From Cognatishimia activa (GTDB lineage: Bacteria > Pseudomonadota > Alphaproteobacteria > Rhodobacterales > Rhodobacteraceae), in assembly GCF_026016445.1 (NCBI RefSeq), contig NZ_CP096147.1, positions 1,586,501-1,650,500 of the forward strand: DNA of 64,000 nucleotides. The letters run 5' to 3'. Below, in pieces: positions 34,718-42,771 of this stretch. Each line of letters starts with the position of its first letter. Positions within the stretch are counted from its first letter, which is position 1. Below the pieces are notes generated by a model, which ran no database searches, was not told the DNA's origin, and saw only the letters and a list, made by a program, of their open reading frames with translations. The position numbers and the translations under genes are program-made.

Positions 34718-36514
34718 TCAGGCGGCTTTTCCATCAGTGAACTGCAAACGTGCCAATTTCGCGTAAAGCCCGTCTTCAGCGACAAGCTCATCATGGCGGC
34801 CCTGAGCGACAATGCCACCCTGATCCATGACGATGATACGATCCGCCTTTTTTACGGTTGCAAGGCGGTGCGCCACAATGATGGTGGTACGGGTTTCGGC
34901 CAGTTCATCCACAGCTTGCTGAACCAGACGTTCGCTTTCTGCATCAAGCGCAGAAGTCGCCTCATCCAGAAGCAGTACCGGCGCATCGCGCAGGATTGCA
35001 CGCGCAATGGCGATACGCTGTTTCTGGCCACCGGAAAGCATCACACCGCGTTCACCGACATAGCTGTCATAGCCATCTGGAAGCTTGGCAATGAAATCAT
35101 GGGCTGCGGCTGCCTTTGCAGCCGCTTCAACCTCCGCATCGGTGGCGTTTGGGCGCCCAAAGCGAATGTTTTCGCGCGCTGTGGCCGCGAAGATCACCGG
35201 ATCCTGTGGCACCAGCGCCATGTGCTGGCGGAAATGATGACGGTCCATGTCTTTCAGCGGCATGCCATCCAGAGTGATCTGACCGGACAATGGATCATAG
35301 AAGCGCTGAATCATTTGGATGATCGTGGTTTTACCCGCCCCAGAAGGGCCGACCAAAGCAACGGTTTCACCCGGTTTGATGGTCAGGTTCACGTCGCGCA
35401 GTGCTGGAATGTCTGGTCGCGCCGGATAGTTGAAGTTAACCCCTTCAAATGCAATCTCGCCGCGCACATCATGCTTGATGAATTGCGGATCAGCTGGGTC
35501 TTTCACAGTGTCTTCTACTTGCAAAAGCTCAACCAAACGTTCCGTCGCCCCTGCTGCGCGTTGCAACTCTCCCCAGATTTCGGAAAGCGCGGCCACAGAG
35601 CCTGCTACCATGATGGCGTAGATCACAAATTGGATCAGCGCACCGGGGCTCATTTCATCCTGGCGCACATCGTTTGCACCAATCCACAGTACGCCCACCA
35701 CGCCTGTGAAGATCAGGAAGATCACAATCGAGGTCATAAGCGCACGTGTATTCACGCGACGCAGGGCAGATTTCAGCGAAAGATCCGTCACTTCCGCGAA
35801 GTTCTGACGGCTTTCACGCTCATGCGTAAAGGCCTGAACAGTCTGCACCGACAGCAGTGCTTCTGATGCATTGCCAGAGCTTTCGGCGATCCAATCTTGG
35901 TTCTCACGCGAAAGCTTACGCAGGCGGCGGCCAAGAACAAGAATGGGCACGATCACCATAGGTACGATCAGCAGAACCAAAGCGGTCAGCTTGGCTGAGG
36001 TGAAAAGCATAAGCACCAGGCCACCCGCAAAGATCAATACATTGCGAAGCGCGATGGATATCGAGCTGCCGATCACGGACAGGATCAATGTGGTGTCCGT
36101 GGTGATCCGGCTTAGAACCTCACCTGTCATGATGTTCTCAAAGAACGAGGGACTCATGCCGATGATGCGGTCAAAAACTGCCTTGCGGATATCGGTGACC
36201 ACACGCTCGCCCAGTTTGGTCACCAGCATATAGCGCAGTGCCGTCCCCGCCGCCAAAAGCGCCGCGATGGCGAGGGCAGACAGGAAGTACTGATCCAAGA
36301 GCGCGGCATCAGCTGTGCGGAAATTGTCTACAACACGACGAACTGCAATTGGCATCACAAGAGAAATGCCGGCAGTCAAAACCAGAGCAAAACCGGCCAT
36401 GATTGCCAGCATACGATAGGGTTTTAGAAACGGCGCAAGCTCGCGCAATGCCCCAACGTTTTTGGACTTTGCCCGATCATCGTCAGTGCTTGTCGGCGTA
36501 GGTTGGCGCGCCAT
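34718..36514 (-). CDS. ABC transporter half-molecule, membrane plus ATPase domains
   Basis: Type IV exporter half-transporter of 598 residues, expected to work as a homodimer in the inner membrane, in the MsbA/LmrA group. Six helices cover about residues 25-320 (GISLVMPIAVRRVVDNF, ISIALRNVLIFAGGLVLMLF). The ATPase domain has Walker A GPSGAGKTT near residue 386, Q-loop LVPQDPVIFAATARENIRFG, ABC signature LSGGQKQRIAIARAIL near 495, Walker B VLLLDEATSALD and a D/H-loop ending VAHRLATVKKADRI. The substrate (lipid, drug or peptide) cannot be told. A dyad lies 65-83 bases upstream. The region to the acyl-CoA synthetase start (34555-34717) holds no gene. Confidence 0.92.
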   Translation of the reverse strand: MARQPTPTSTDDDRAKSKNVGALRELAPFLKPYRMLAIMAGFALVLTAGISLVMPIAVRRVVDNFRTADAALLDQYFLSALAIAALLAAGTALRYMLVTKLGERVVTDIRKAVFDRIIGMSPSFFENIMTGEVLSRITTDTTLILSVIGSSISIALRNVLIFAGGLVLMLFTSAKLTALVLLIVPMVIVPILVLGRRLRKLSRENQDWIAESSGNASEALLSVQTVQAFTHERESRQNFAEVTDLSLKSALRRVNTRALMTSIVIFLIFTGVVGVLWIGANDVRQDEMSPGALIQFVIYAIMVAGSVAALSEIWGELQRAAGATERLVELLQVEDTVKDPADPQFIKHDVRGEIAFEGVNFNYPARPDIPALRDVNLTIKPGETVALVGPSGAGKTTIIQMIQRFYDPLSGQITLDGMPLKDMDRHHFRQHMALVPQDPVIFAATARENIRFGRPNATDAEVEAAAKAAAAHDFIAKLPDGYDSYVGERGVMLSGGQKQRIAIARAILRDAPVLLLDEATSALDAESERLVQQAVDELAETRTTIIVAHRLATVKKADRIIVMDQGGIVAQGRHDELVAEDGLYAKLARLQFTDGKAA

Positions 36515-36578
36515 TTTGGTCCCTCATGTCAGTCTTGCGTGTTAGTGACGCCCCCCTAAAGCAAGGTCAAGGGCCACC

Positions 36579-36597
36579 AATGTCACGCCCTGACATT
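36579..36597. promoter_or_regulatory. Dyad upstream of the ABC exporter gene
   Basis: AATGTCA-CGCCC-TGACATT is a perfect 7-bp inverted repeat with a 5-base centre, 65-83 bases before the transporter ATG. Flanking CCA and TTGG extend it with one unpaired A. A GntR- or MarR-sized operator is plausible; no regulator gene is adjacent. Confidence 0.4.
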
Positions 36598-36682
36598 TGG
36601 GCAACAAAGCCATCGCGCAAGTCAGGCATAAGCCATATGTAATTTTTATGGCCGGAAAGCCGCATCTTGGCTCAAAGAGCTA

Positions 36683-36711
36683 TTGACCTCGGAATCGGGA
36701 TAAAATACATC
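36683..36711 (+). promoter_or_regulatory. Probable promoter of tRNA-Gly
   Basis: TTGACC (36683-36688) and a weak -10 element, TACATC (36706-36711) after 17 bp, lie just before the tRNA at 36725. The -35 is good; the -10 is poor. Confidence 0.45.
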
Positions 36712-36724
36712 CTCATCCTACCGA

Positions 36725-36798
36725 GCGGGTATGGTGAAATGGTATCATAAGAGCCTTCCAAGCTTAAGGTGCGGGTTCGATTCCCGCTACCCGCTCCA
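36725..36798 (+). tRNA. tRNA-Gly (anticodon TCC)
   Basis: 74 bases including an encoded CCA. The acceptor arms GCGGGTA and TACCCGC pair fully, the T arm is GCGGGTTCGATTCCCGC, and the anticodon loop is CTTCCAA with TCC at its centre, reading GGA/GGG glycine codons. The anticodon stem has one G-T pair and one possible A-A mismatch at its base. Confidence 0.95.
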
Positions 36799-36849
36799 CT
36801 TTAACTTCCCAACATTATATTTTGAAATATAGACGAAAACTGCTATTCG

Positions 36850-38229
36850 TCAGTTCAATGAAACCACTTTACCAGGGTTCAGAATGTTGTCCGGGTCCAT
36901 CGCGCGTTTCAACGTCGCCATAACACCATAGGCATCGCCATGCTGCGCGGACATATAGGGGATTTTACCCAGCCCCACACCGTGTTCACCTGTCACTGTA
37001 CCTTCATGTTTGATGGCCAGATGGTTGAGGTCTGACACCAATGCTTTAGCGGCGCTCACTTCTTCTGGGTCGTTTGGATCAACCAGCATTTGAAGGTGGA
37101 AATTTCCATCCCCGACATGGCCAATCACAGGAGAAATCAATCCTGTTTTCGCTATGCCCTCTTTCGCGATCTGAATGCACTCTGCCAAGGCAGATATTGG
37201 CACGCAGCAATCTGTGACAATACCTGAAGCCTCTTTACGAAGCGCTTTCACAGAATAGTAAGCATTGTGCCGCGCCGCCCAAAGTTTGTTTCGGTCTTCG
37301 GTTTTTTCAGCCCACTTGAAATCGCTGGCACCAAGTTCCTCAGCGATGTCTCTAAAGAAAGCGACCTGTTCTTTTACACCGGCTGGAGTGCCGTGAAATT
37401 CTAGGAAAAGATGTGGTTTTTCAGGAAGGTCGAAGGACTCGTTGTAAGCATTCAGCGCTCTGATCTGGATCTCATCGATCAATTCGATCCGCGCCATAGG
37501 CAAGCCAACCTGAATTGCGAGGATTACGCTCTGGACGGCGTTATCGAGATCATCAAACGCGCAGGTTGCAGCGGAGATGCTTTCTGGCTGACCGAACAGA
37601 CGAACGGTCAGTTCGGTGATAATACCAAGGGTGCCTTCAGAGCCTATGAAGAGATGTGTCAAATCATAGCCCGCTGAGGATTTCTTGGCACGCGACCCGG
37701 TGCGAATGATCGACCCGTCAGCTGTAACCACCTCTAATGCCAGCACATTTTCGCGCATGGTGCCATATCGTACGGTATTGGTACCCGAGGCACGCGTTGC
37801 TGCCATGCCCCCCATCGTCGCATCGGCGCCCGGATCGACAGTGAACATCAACCCGGTATCGCGCAGCGCTGTATTCAACTCTGTACGTGTCACACCCGGC
37901 TGCACCACCGCATCCAAGTCCTCAGAGTGAATATTCAGAATGCGGTTCATACCAGTCATATTCAGACTGATCCCGCCTTTCACAGGCACAACATGGCCTT
38001 CAAGTGACGAGCCAACACCATAAGCCACGATGGGGCACTTATGACGTGCACAGATTTTCACGATCTCAGACACTTCCTGAGTGCTTTCCGGAAAAGCAAC
38101 CGCGTCTGGCAAAACCGGTGTCGTGTAAGCCTCATCGTGGCTGTGCGTTTCACGCACGGACTGCCCAGTTGAAATGCGATCGCCCAACAAAGATTTCAAC
38201 TCTGCGATGGCTGCTTCATTATTTGCCAA
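36850..38229 (-). CDS. FAD-linked oxidase, D-lactate/glycolate dehydrogenase type
   Basis: Flavoprotein of the FAD_binding_4 plus FAD-oxidase_C type, about 459 residues, similar to GlcD and D-lactate dehydrogenase (cytochrome). The FAD-binding domain shows VAYGVGSSLEGHVVPVKGGI near residue 70 and GADATMGGMAATRASGTNTV then RYGTMRENVLALEVV; the C-terminal cap domain ends GTVTGEHGVGLGKIPYMSAQ with PDNILNPGKVV. The substrate is a 2-hydroxy acid such as D-lactate or 2-hydroxyglutarate, unknown here. I chose the TTG at 38229, which has AGGGGGAAG 8 bases upstream, instead of the ATG about 20 codons earlier. This TTG choice is less certain. A LacI-like palindrome lies between it and dctB. Confidence 0.82.
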   Translation of the reverse strand: MANNEAAIAELKSLLGDRISTGQSVRETHSHDEAYTTPVLPDAVAFPESTQEVSEIVKICARHKCPIVAYGVGSSLEGHVVPVKGGISLNMTGMNRILNIHSEDLDAVVQPGVTRTELNTALRDTGLMFTVDPGADATMGGMAATRASGTNTVRYGTMRENVLALEVVTADGSIIRTGSRAKKSSAGYDLTHLFIGSEGTLGIITELTVRLFGQPESISAATCAFDDLDNAVQSVILAIQVGLPMARIELIDEIQIRALNAYNESFDLPEKPHLFLEFHGTPAGVKEQVAFFRDIAEELGASDFKWAEKTEDRNKLWAARHNAYYSVKALRKEASGIVTDCCVPISALAECIQIAKEGIAKTGLISPVIGHVGDGNFHLQMLVDPNDPEEVSAAKALVSDLNHLAIKHEGTVTGEHGVGLGKIPYMSAQHGDAYGVMATLKRAMDPDNILNPGKVVSLN

Positions 38230-38395
38230 AACGTCTTCCCCCTGCGATATGCAACAGCCCCCATGAAAGCGCTGCATTGCCCTGTTGGATGTTTCTACCT
38301 TACCGACCACAAAACAAAAGTGTATGGCCGCTCTTCGCGCAAAATTGACGCAACGAAGAAACTTGGTGATGCTTCTATTGCTCTATGTAATCGAT

Positions 38396-38409
38396 TACAA
38401 CACTTATTG
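38396..38409. promoter_or_regulatory. LacI-type palindrome in the 293-base divergent region
   Basis: TGTAATCGATTACA is a perfect 14-bp palindrome with the central CG typical of LacI-family operators. It lies 167 bases before the FAD-oxidase start and 114 bases before dctB, in the otherwise gene-free region 38230-38522. Which gene it controls is unclear and no LacI-family gene is in the window. Confidence 0.45.
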
Positions 38410-38522
38410 TTCGACAAAGCACTAACCAAATCCGCTTATCCGCTCGACGTTTCAACACAACTGGTTATCCGTCAAACCTCATCTGGGTTGCGGTCTTTCG
38501 GCGCTGCGGCAATGATGGCGGC

Positions 38523-40250
38523 ATGCGAAGGCCCTGGTTAGCAACTCTTTTTCTTGCAGGTGTATTAAGCCTGACCGCTGCGGTCTGGGTTTACTCTGCT
38601 GTGCAATCGATCGATGAGCTCGAACGCCGTGGTGAAGTCGATCTCGCATTGGCGTCAGACCGTCTTGTGGGCAATCTCACTGGGTTCCGCCAACTGGCCG
38701 TTACTTTGGCCGCTGATCCACGCATCGTCGAGTCTGATACAAGCAATTCAGAGCTGATCGACATTCTTCGCCGTGCTACAGATATCTCTGGCGCATTGGA
38801 TTTCGTACTTTTGGATCGTGGCGGGCACCATATCGCCAGTGCGGCTGACCGCCCTGTGGAACCATGGTTGAAAGGGCCATTCATTGACCGAGCGCTCGAT
38901 GGAGCGCTTGGGCGACATTTGACTGTCAGCGAAGAGTTCGGGCGCAGGGTCTTTGTATATGCCGCACCAGTCTTTTCAAACGACGGCCCGGTGTCCCGTG
39001 TGTTGGTGGTCATTTTGGATCTTGAGGCCATTGAAGCGGATTTCCGGGGTTCAAACCCTGCGGTTTTGATGACCGATCACACAGGGATCGTTTACTTCTC
39101 CAACCGATCAGAGCTTGTTCTGCGTGATCGCTTTGCCAAGGCGACAGACCCGTCCGATGACACGGCTTTTGTGGATTTCACCGACTATCAGCTTTTTGGG
39201 TTTGATCTCTGGTCGGTCTCCGCCGGTCGTTATGTGCCCAGCAGTGCGCTGCACATTGAACAGGAGCTGCCCGTCATCGGAATGCGGTCCGAAGCCCTGA
39301 TCGATCTGCGCCCTGCCCTTGCGACTGCATGGCTGCAGTCAGTTGTTGCGGGCACGATCTGCCTGCTGATGGGATCAGCGATTTTCTTCGTATCTAACCA
39401 GCGCCGCATCCTTGCCGAAGCCAACCAGAAATTGGAGTCCCGCGTTGCAAAACGGACTTACGAGCTTTCCGAGGTGAACACCGCCCTTCGCGCGGAAGTT
39501 CATGAACGCCGGGAGGCAGAAAAGGCGCTAAAGCGCGCACAGGCTGACCTCGTTCAGGCAGGTAAGCTCAGCGCGTTAGGGAAGATGTCAGCAGGCATCA
39601 GTCATGAACTCAACCAGCCACTGATGGCGATCCAATCTTTTGCGGATAACTCCGTCACGTTCCTTGAACGCGAAAACCAAGCCGCTGCCAGCCGGAATAT
39701 GTCCAAGGTTAGTGATCTCGCGCGGAGAATGGCACGTATTATCAAGAACTTCCGCGCTTTTGCGCGGCAGGAACATGAAACCCTTAACCGCGTGGAGTTG
39801 GTTCAAATTGTCAAATCTGCGATCGAACTGGCAGATAACCATCTAGAACGTCATGCGGTTTCTTTGGACATGTCATTGCCCCACGATCCAATTTGGGTTC
39901 AGGGCGGCGAAGTGCGGTTGCAGCAGGTCGTTTTGAATCTGGTGACCAACGCAGTAGACGCAATGGCCACCTCTGACGAACGTCATTTGCAAGTTAGTAT
40001 TGAAGTAGGCTCTGCTGTTGTTCTTAGCATTCGCGACACCGGTCCAGGCATTGAAGAACCGGAAAAAGTGTTTGAACCTTTCTATTCAACCAAAGAGATT
40101 GGCGAGGCTGAAGGTGTCGGGCTGGGCCTGTCGATTTCCTATGGTTTGGTGCAAAGTTTCGGAGGCAATATCCGTGGCGTTAACAGCCCAGAAGGCGGTG
40201 CGGTCTTCACGGTGGAACTACAACCCTGGAAAAATGAGGCGGCGGCATGA
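38523..40250 (+). CDS. dctB: Dicarboxylate-sensing histidine kinase DctB
   Basis: Inner-membrane sensor kinase of the DctB family, 575 residues. A first helix (about 5-27) and a second (about 280-300, VVAGTICLLMGSAIFFVSN) flank a periplasmic double-PAS sensor. A coiled-coil segment, RVAKRTYELSEVNTALRAEV, leads to the kinase core. His361 lies in MSAGISHELNQPLMAIQSFA (H-box), followed by the N box VVLNLVTNAVDAM, and G boxes RDTGPGIEEPEKVFEPFY and GVGLGLSISYGLVQSFGG. It overlaps dctD by ATGA. Sensed ligand is inferred as a C4-dicarboxylate from the linked TRAP system. Confidence 0.92.
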   Translation: MRRPWLATLFLAGVLSLTAAVWVYSAVQSIDELERRGEVDLALASDRLVGNLTGFRQLAVTLAADPRIVESDTSNSELIDILRRATDISGALDFVLLDRGGHHIASAADRPVEPWLKGPFIDRALDGALGRHLTVSEEFGRRVFVYAAPVFSNDGPVSRVLVVILDLEAIEADFRGSNPAVLMTDHTGIVYFSNRSELVLRDRFAKATDPSDDTAFVDFTDYQLFGFDLWSVSAGRYVPSSALHIEQELPVIGMRSEALIDLRPALATAWLQSVVAGTICLLMGSAIFFVSNQRRILAEANQKLESRVAKRTYELSEVNTALRAEVHERREAEKALKRAQADLVQAGKLSALGKMSAGISHELNQPLMAIQSFADNSVTFLERENQAAASRNMSKVSDLARRMARIIKNFRAFARQEHETLNRVELVQIVKSAIELADNHLERHAVSLDMSLPHDPIWVQGGEVRLQQVVLNLVTNAVDAMATSDERHLQVSIEVGSAVVLSIRDTGPGIEEPEKVFEPFYSTKEIGEAEGVGLGLSISYGLVQSFGGNIRGVNSPEGGAVFTVELQPWKNEAAA

Positions 40251-41470
40251 GCGACGTTGTTTTGGTCGTAGAAGACGATGCGCTGGTGCGCGAGGCGCTC
40301 GGACAGACTTTAGAACTTGAAGGCTATACCGCCCTGCTGGCAAGTTCCTTCATTGTTGCCAAGGATCACATCAAACCGGATTTCGAGGGCGTGATCCTTT
40401 CCGATATTCGCATGCCCGGTCGTGATGGTCTCTATCTGCTCGACTATGTACAATCGATCGATCCGGATTTGCCTGTGATCTTACTGACCGGCGAAGGTGA
40501 TATTCCAATGGCTGTCGGGGCGATCAACAAAGGTGCCTTTGATTTTCTGGAAAAGCCCTGTGCGAACGATGTGTTGCTGGAAGCGGTTCGCAAAGCCTAT
40601 CGCACGCGGAATCTGATACTGGAAAACCGGCAACTCCGGACAAAAATCACACGCGGTGATTTGGCGGCTCAGCTGATTTTTGGGATTTCTGATCGCGCCG
40701 AAGCTCTGCGGAACCAAGTCCGTAAAATCTCCGCTGTTGAAGGTGCCGTTCTGGTAGACGGAGCACCCGGTACTGGGGTCGCGAAAATTTCTGAAATCCT
40801 GCACCGCATGTCCACACGCGCTGAAGGACCATTCGTGCGCATGCCCGGTGCCGGATTATCGCCTGAGGCTCTAAGCAACGTGCTGGCGTCCTGTGTAAAC
40901 GGCACCCTGTTTCTGGATGAATTTGTGGCTATGCCACAGGAAACCCAATTCGCCCTGCTTGAACATATTGACGCGGGGGTTGGCGCGCGTATCGTAGCGG
41001 GATGCTCATCTGATCTCGATGCCCACAACGCGGACGGCGCGATCAATCCGGATCTGTTCTACCACCTGCAAGCACTTAAAGTCCGCATTCCAGCACTGAA
41101 AGACCGGCCCGCCGATATCCCTGTGATCTTCCGCGACTACGTGCGCCAGGTCAGCGAACAGGCAAATGTCGCAGAACCCGATATTTCACCGGATGTCTTG
41201 GCGGGGATCATGGCGCGGGACTGGCCTGGAAACACGCGCGCATTAATGAATGAAGCAACACGGTTTGTGTTAGGGCTTGAGAGCCAGTCTCAGGGCGAGC
41301 AGTTGGGGCTTGCCGAGAAGATGGCGCAGGTGGAGCGCACATTGATTGTGGACGCGTTGCAGAAGAACCAAGGCAATGCCAGCGCCACGGCGACAGAGCT
41401 GAAATTGCCGCGAAAAACCTTCTACGACAAACTCTCTAAACACAGAATCAAACCCGAAGACTATCGCTAG
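40247..41470 (+). CDS. dctD: DctD-like response regulator with degenerate AAA+ domain
   Basis: Partner of DctB, 407 residues. The receiver domain has the acidic pair VVEDDA at the start, phospho-acceptor Asp53 in VILSDIRMPG and the conserved Lys in FDFLEKPC. The central AAA+ region is altered: the P-loop reads GAPGTGVAKI rather than GxxGTGKE, and the segment between PFVRMPGAG and GTLFLDEF is about 17 residues shorter than in standard enhancer-binding proteins. It has no GAFTGA loop, which is the sigma-54 contact. The C-terminal helix-turn-helix (NQGNASATATELKLPRKTFY) is intact. It therefore probably acts with sigma-70, as reported for Rhodobacter NtrC. It binds presumably to the palindromes at 41473-41530. 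Confidence 0.88.
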   Translation: MSDVVLVVEDDALVREALGQTLELEGYTALLASSFIVAKDHIKPDFEGVILSDIRMPGRDGLYLLDYVQSIDPDLPVILLTGEGDIPMAVGAINKGAFDFLEKPCANDVLLEAVRKAYRTRNLILENRQLRTKITRGDLAAQLIFGISDRAEALRNQVRKISAVEGAVLVDGAPGTGVAKISEILHRMSTRAEGPFVRMPGAGLSPEALSNVLASCVNGTLFLDEFVAMPQETQFALLEHIDAGVGARIVAGCSSDLDAHNADGAINPDLFYHLQALKVRIPALKDRPADIPVIFRDYVRQVSEQANVAEPDISPDVLAGIMARDWPGNTRALMNEATRFVLGLESQSQGEQLGLAEKMAQVERTLIVDALQKNQGNASATATELKLPRKTFYDKLSKHRIKPEDYR

Positions 41471-41472
41471 CC

Positions 41473-41530
41473 ACTGTGTGGATTTCCACACAGTCACCGA
41501 TAACGGAGTGTTCCGTTTTCCGCACACTGT
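41473..41530. promoter_or_regulatory. Tandem DctD-like binding sites
   Basis: Site 1 (41473-41494) is a perfect 22-bp palindrome, ACTGTGTGGA-TT-TCCACACAGT. Site 2 (centre near 41518) keeps a matching right half, TTCCGCACAC, with a degenerate left half GTGTTCCG. The centres are about 34 bp apart, roughly three helical turns on one face. They lie just after dctD and about 180-235 bases before dctP, where the DctD sites of rhizobia (TGTGCGGAA-type dyads) lie. No clear sigma-54 -24/-12 element was found up to the dctP start. Confidence 0.62.
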
Positions 41531-41707
41531 TTAAGCAAGCCTCTCACGGCAAGTGCCTGTAACGAACTTACATGACTGATTCCAAACAGTAAAACCCCTC
41601 TTATCACGCCAATGTGAAATTCCGATTGCCGCAAATCCTCCCCTGCATCGAAACTATCTGTGGGTAAATCAGATCGTTTTTTTTGCGATCCCAACGGAGG
41701 AGAATCC

Positions 41708-42709
41708 ATGAAACTTCTAGCAACAGCCGCAACGGCTATCGCGCTCAGCATGTCCGCAGGTGCAGCTCTGGCGGCATGTGACGCCGGTGAAATGGTTATC
41801 AAGTTCAGCCACGTCACCAACACAGACAAACACCCAAAGGGTATCGCTGCTTCCTTGCTGCAAGCACGCGTGAACGAAGAGATGAACGGCACAGCCTGCA
41901 TGGAAGTGTTCCCAAGCTCTACGCTTTACAACGATGACAAAGTGCTTGAAGCGATGCTGCAAGGCGATGTTCAACTGGCGGCACCAAGCCTGTCCAAGTT
42001 TGAAAAATTCACCAAACAGTTCCGCCTCTTTGACCTGCCGTTCATGTTTAAAGACATCAATGCAGTTGACGCGTTCCAAGCGTCCGACGCGGGTCAGTCC
42101 ATGAAAGACAGCATGCAGCGCCGCGGCCTGCAGGGTCTGGCGTTCTGGCACAACGGCATGAAGCAGATGTCTGCAAACGTGCCTCTGAACACGCCGTCTG
42201 ATGCTAACGGTCTTAAGTTCCGCGTTCAGTCCTCTGACGTTCTGGTAGCGCAGATGGAAGCCATCGGTGGCTCCCCTCAGAAAATGGCCTTTTCTGAAGT
42301 TTACGGCGCGCTGCAGCAGGGTGTTGTGGACGGCCAGGAAAACACCTGGTCCAACATCTATGGCCGCAAGTTCTTCGAAGTGCAGGACGGCATTACAGAA
42401 ACCAACCACGGCATCATCGACTACCTCGTCGTGACCTCTGTGGACTGGCTCGACAGCCTGGATGCAGACGTGCGTGATCAGTTCCTGACCATCCTTGAAG
42501 AAGTCACCACAACCCGTAACGCGGAAGCATTTGCAGTAAATGAATCCGCAAAACAAGCAATTGTCGAAGCAGGTGGCACCATCCGTCAACTTGATGACAC
42601 ACAGCGCGCGGCGTGGGTCGACGCAATGCGCCCGGTTTGGACACAGTTCGCAGATGACGTGGGTCAGGACATGATCGACGCTGCCCAAACTTTCAACACC
42701 GGCAGCTAA
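41708..42709 (+). CDS. dctP: TRAP transporter substrate-binding protein DctP
   Basis: Periplasmic solute receptor of a DctPQM TRAP importer, 333 residues from ATG 41708 with CGGAGGAG 7 bases upstream. Residues 1-22 are a signal peptide (AIALSMSAGAALAA-C). Mature-protein landmarks are KFSHVTNTDKHPKG, EVFPSSTLYNDDKVLEAML, LQGLAFWHNGMKQMSAN, then GLKFRVQSSDVLVAQMEAIG with the carboxylate-clamping Arg, and EVYGALQQGVVDGQENTWSN. This is the DctP (C4-dicarboxylate) branch. Confidence 0.95.
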   Translation: MKLLATAATAIALSMSAGAALAACDAGEMVIKFSHVTNTDKHPKGIAASLLQARVNEEMNGTACMEVFPSSTLYNDDKVLEAMLQGDVQLAAPSLSKFEKFTKQFRLFDLPFMFKDINAVDAFQASDAGQSMKDSMQRRGLQGLAFWHNGMKQMSANVPLNTPSDANGLKFRVQSSDVLVAQMEAIGGSPQKMAFSEVYGALQQGVVDGQENTWSNIYGRKFFEVQDGITETNHGIIDYLVVTSVDWLDSLDADVRDQFLTILEEVTTTRNAEAFAVNESAKQAIVEAGGTIRQLDDTQRAAWVDAMRPVWTQFADDVGQDMIDAAQTFNTGS

Positions 42710-42715
42710 GTTAAG

Positions 42716-42756
42716 AAAGTGGCGGCCTCTGCATCCAAACAGGCTGCCACTTTTCT
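42716..42756 (+). terminator. Attenuator-like hairpin between dctP and dctQ
   Basis: AAAGTGGCGGCCT and AGGCTGCCACTTTT pair as a long stem with one G-T style mismatch and a 12-base loop, followed by TTTTCTATTT. It lies just after the dctP stop and before the dctQ ribosome site GGGAGGGC, and would reduce read-through so the receptor is made in excess. Confidence 0.75.
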
Positions 42757-42771
42757 ATTTGGGAGGGCGCT

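Noticed and set aside
34793..35866. 357-codon open frame antisense to the ABC exporter gene
   Set aside because: Opposite strand of a clearly conserved ATPase domain; no recognisable motif or ribosome site.
36725..36798. Genomic island inserted at tRNA-Gly
   Set aside because: No integrase, no repeated tRNA 3' end in the flanking sequence and ordinary neighbouring genes; the same holds for tRNA-Ser at 50688-50777.
41531..41707. Sigma-54 promoter for dctPQM
   Set aside because: No TGGCAC-N5-TTGC-like pattern with the invariant GG and GC at the right spacing was found.
41717..42688. 323-codon open frame antisense to dctP
   Set aside because: Mirror of a conserved receptor gene, His/Cys/Arg-rich as expected from reverse translation of Ala/Asp/Val-rich sequence.
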